64,000 nucleotides of DNA, taken from contig NZ_RIBP01000004.1 of NCBI RefSeq assembly GCF_007273535.1, positions 1 to 64,000 on the forward strand, written 5' to 3'. The DNA is from Niallia circulans. Lineage in GTDB: Bacteria > Bacillota > Bacilli > Bacillales > Cytobacillaceae. Of this stretch, positions 62,721 through 64,000 are shown one piece after another. Every line of letters begins with the position of its first letter. The stretch's first letter is position 1. The notes beneath the pieces were generated by a model. It was not told the DNA's origin, made no database searches, and saw only the letters and a list, made by a program, of their open reading frames with translations. The position numbers and the translations under genes were made by a program.

Positions 62721-63689
62721 TTAATAAGCAACTTTGCCCATATATCTTCTTGTTTCTAATGGATGCTTTCTGATTTCTGCCAGCTCTGCCCGATAAATAC
62801 TCAAAATACTGTAAAACACAATCGGATTGAAAAACTCAACTACCTCATCATCAATCGTATTAATACCTAATTCCTTGCAATCGACAACTTCTATCTTTTC
62901 GCCATACTGTTTTAAGAAAGTAAGCGCCCTTTCATCCAAAGCTCTTGTTCTGCCTTCATTCATAAGTAAAATATACGGTGTCTCCTTATCTGTTACCTCG
63001 AACGGTCCATGAAAATACTCACCAGAATGAATGGCAGAAGCATGCACCCATTGCATTTCCATAAGCGAGCAAATCGAAAACCCATAAGCATGACCATAGG
63101 AAGCACCACTTGATAATACGTAAAACATATTTTCATGCTGATATTTTTTCGCAAAGGCTTTTGCTCGTTCAGCCACTTGTACCCTTGCTTTAGCGATTAT
63201 TGTATTAACCTGCTCTAATCCTTTTATGACCTTCTCATATCCATCGTAGCATTCTGTGCTGTGCAGCGCTTCGACAGCAATATTAAAAATAATAGCCATC
63301 GGATTGTCTTTTACGTCCGTCTCTTCGCCCCATTTATAAAGAATATTATAGTCGCCATACTCAATCAATGCTCCTGTTTCATTATGTGTTAATGTAATAG
63401 TTGCCGCGCCGTGCTCCTGAGCAGTTTTCGCTGCTTCTACCGATTCTTTTGTATTTCCACCGTGTGAGCAGACAACAACAAGTGAGTGACTTCCAAGGGC
63501 TTTAGGGACTGCATGGACGAACTCATTGCTTGTATAAAGAGATACTCTCATCTGCTTTGCTTCGCTTTTGAAGAAATATTCAGATAAGTACATATCAACT
63601 AAAGAGCCGCCACATGCAACTAAATATAGATCTTTAATTCCTTCCTCCCTGTTTGCTTGTATTTCTCTAATGATATTCTTTACGTTCAT
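62721..63689 (-). CDS. frlB: SIS-domain deglycase (fructoselysine-6-phosphate deglycase, FrlB-like)
   Basis: 322 residues from ATG 63689, with GGGGAG 8 nt upstream; a longer opening to 63770 runs through the promoter. Two SIS domains are seen: the first around VACGGSLVDMY and VVCSHGGNTKES, the second around LSSGASYGHAYG and IHSGEYFHGPFE. The latter carries the His and Glu conserved in B. subtilis FrlB. It should split a 6-phosphorylated Amadori product into glucose-6-phosphate and amino acid. First gene of the frlB-frlD-regulator unit. No frlONM transporter genes follow it. Confidence 0.85.
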   Translation of the reverse strand: MNVKNIIREIQANREEGIKDLYLVACGGSLVDMYLSEYFFKSEAKQMRVSLYTSNEFVHAVPKALGSHSLVVVCSHGGNTKESVEAAKTAQEHGAATITLTHNETGALIEYGDYNILYKWGEETDVKDNPMAIIFNIAVEALHSTECYDGYEKVIKGLEQVNTIIAKARVQVAERAKAFAKKYQHENMFYVLSSGASYGHAYGFSICSLMEMQWVHASAIHSGEYFHGPFEVTDKETPYILLMNEGRTRALDERALTFLKQYGEKIEVVDCKELGINTIDDEVVEFFNPIVFYSILSIYRAELAEIRKHPLETRRYMGKVAY

Positions 63690-63728
63690 GTCTCTCTCCC
63701 CTATATCTATCAACTTGTACATTTTAAA

Positions 63729-63755
63729 ATACGTATTAAAACGTATTATTAATAC
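63729..63755. promoter_or_regulatory. Phased operator-like repeats upstream of frlB
   Basis: ACGTATTA occurs at 63731-63738 and 63741-63748, exactly 10 bp apart, within ATACGTATTA...TTAATAC-type dyads. HutC/GntR regulators bind related AT-rich dyads with a central GTAT/ATAC. It is a likely site for the regulator encoded at 61015. Confidence 0.5.
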
Positions 63756-63792
63756 AAATGATAACGACATATCTGTTTTTCGTCAACCACAA

Positions 63793-63820
63793 AAAAAACG
63801 CGGCAACTATGCCCCGTTTT
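63793..63820 (-). terminator. Terminator of PduL-like gene
   Basis: AAAACGGGGCA / TGCCGCGTTTT stem followed by TTTTGTGG on the minus strand. Confidence 0.8.
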
Positions 63821-63825
63821 GACTG

Positions 63826-64000
63826 TTATTTTATTATCTCTCCTGTGTCGCCTGTTTGAAGCCCTGCTGCGTTTGCTTCATCTGTGTCAATATGCATGTC
63901 CAATGCATACGTATCCTTCACTCTAATAAGGACTTTGTTAAAAGTCAGCTCTCTTTCTCCAGCGGTTTTAACACTCACATATTGCCCATCCTTCACACCG
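63826..64000 (-). CDS. PduL-like phosphate acyltransferase, C-terminal fragment (partial)
   Basis: The last ~58 codons of a gene that starts beyond the right edge. They include DGQYVSVKTAGERELTF and VLIRVKDTYALDMHIDTDEANAAG, ending GDTGEIIK. The HIDTDEANA motif is typical of PduL-type phosphotransacylases, which swap phosphate and CoA on acetyl or propionyl groups using two zinc ions. The zinc ligands are outside the visible part except for the His of HIDTDEA. Whether it belongs to the Amadori-product unit cannot be seen. Identity is moderately sure. Confidence 0.7.
   Translation of the reverse strand, partial: GVKDGQYVSVKTAGERELTFNKVLIRVKDTYALDMHIDTDEANAAGLQTGDTGEIIK

Overview
The window reads as chromosome of a low-GC, Gram-positive, spore-former-type member of the Bacillaceae (a Bacillus, Niallia or Cytobacillus-like organism; the species cannot be fixed from sequence alone). 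The grounds are strong GGAGG-type ribosome sites, many TTG starts, sigma-A, sigma-B and sigma-D promoter motifs, a CcpA cre site, T-box leaders, and close resemblance of many products to Bacillus subtilis proteins. There are no rRNA or tRNA genes, phage genes, insertion sequences or CRISPR arrays. It looks like ordinary accessory and housekeeping chromosome built from many small operons, each closed by a stem-loop terminator.

Layout. 1-9 kb: the N-terminal part of a SWIM/SNF2 helicase, a TRM11-like methyltransferase, intracellular protease IspA, an MFS exporter behind a twin-palindrome operator, a 7TM-PAS-GGDEF diguanylate cyclase and a dCache chemoreceptor. 9-17 kb: an MFS transporter, an asparaginase, an unannotated 40-codon ORF, a ThrZ-type threonyl-tRNA synthetase behind three tandem T-boxes, PhzF and GNAT proteins, and a small membrane protein. 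17-21 kb: a murQ-murP-mupG operon for MurNAc-GlcNAc recycling. 21-28 kb: a DUF616 glycosyltransferase, a second chemoreceptor with a sigma-D promoter, Ogt, a HAD phosphatase, a YxjG/YxjH-like methionine synthase and a LysR regulator. 28-34 kb: a small Excalibur protein, a sigma-B-type YflT stress protein, and an FtsX-type ABC transporter with its own two-component system.

34-42 kb: a divergent PRPP synthetase paralogue, an FMN reductase, then a cluster of sodA, a SufR-like Fe-S regulator, and a DUF1450-pirin pair. The three promoters of that cluster carry the same 18-bp palindrome, TTATAC-N6-GTATAA, which suggests a local redox/iron regulon. TruA, a BCCT betaine transporter and an aldo/keto reductase follow. 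42-49 kb: an arabinan or arabino-oligosaccharide operon (sugar-binding lipoprotein, two permeases, two cytoplasmic GH43 enzymes, a YesL-like protein) behind a cre-controlled promoter and a roughly 400-nt leader. 49-53.5 kb: SwrC-type RND efflux pump divergent from a TetR regulator, with an operator inside the pump promoter.

53.5-60 kb: proline catabolism (proline dehydrogenase, P5C dehydrogenase, PutP) followed by an NtrC-like regulator that has lost GAFTGA, the Walker B acidic pair and the arginine fingers. 60-64 kb: an orphan amino-acid-binding lipoprotein, an intergenic structured repeat, a fructoselysine-type set (FrlB, FrlD, GntR regulator), and the C-terminus of a PduL-like acyltransferase at the right edge.

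The most interesting signals are the SufR-like operator family shared by sodA, the regulator and DUF1450-pirin; the degenerate AAA+ regulator of the proline cluster; the PRPP synthetase paralogue with altered active-site loops; and the phased operator array in front of the ABC transporter.
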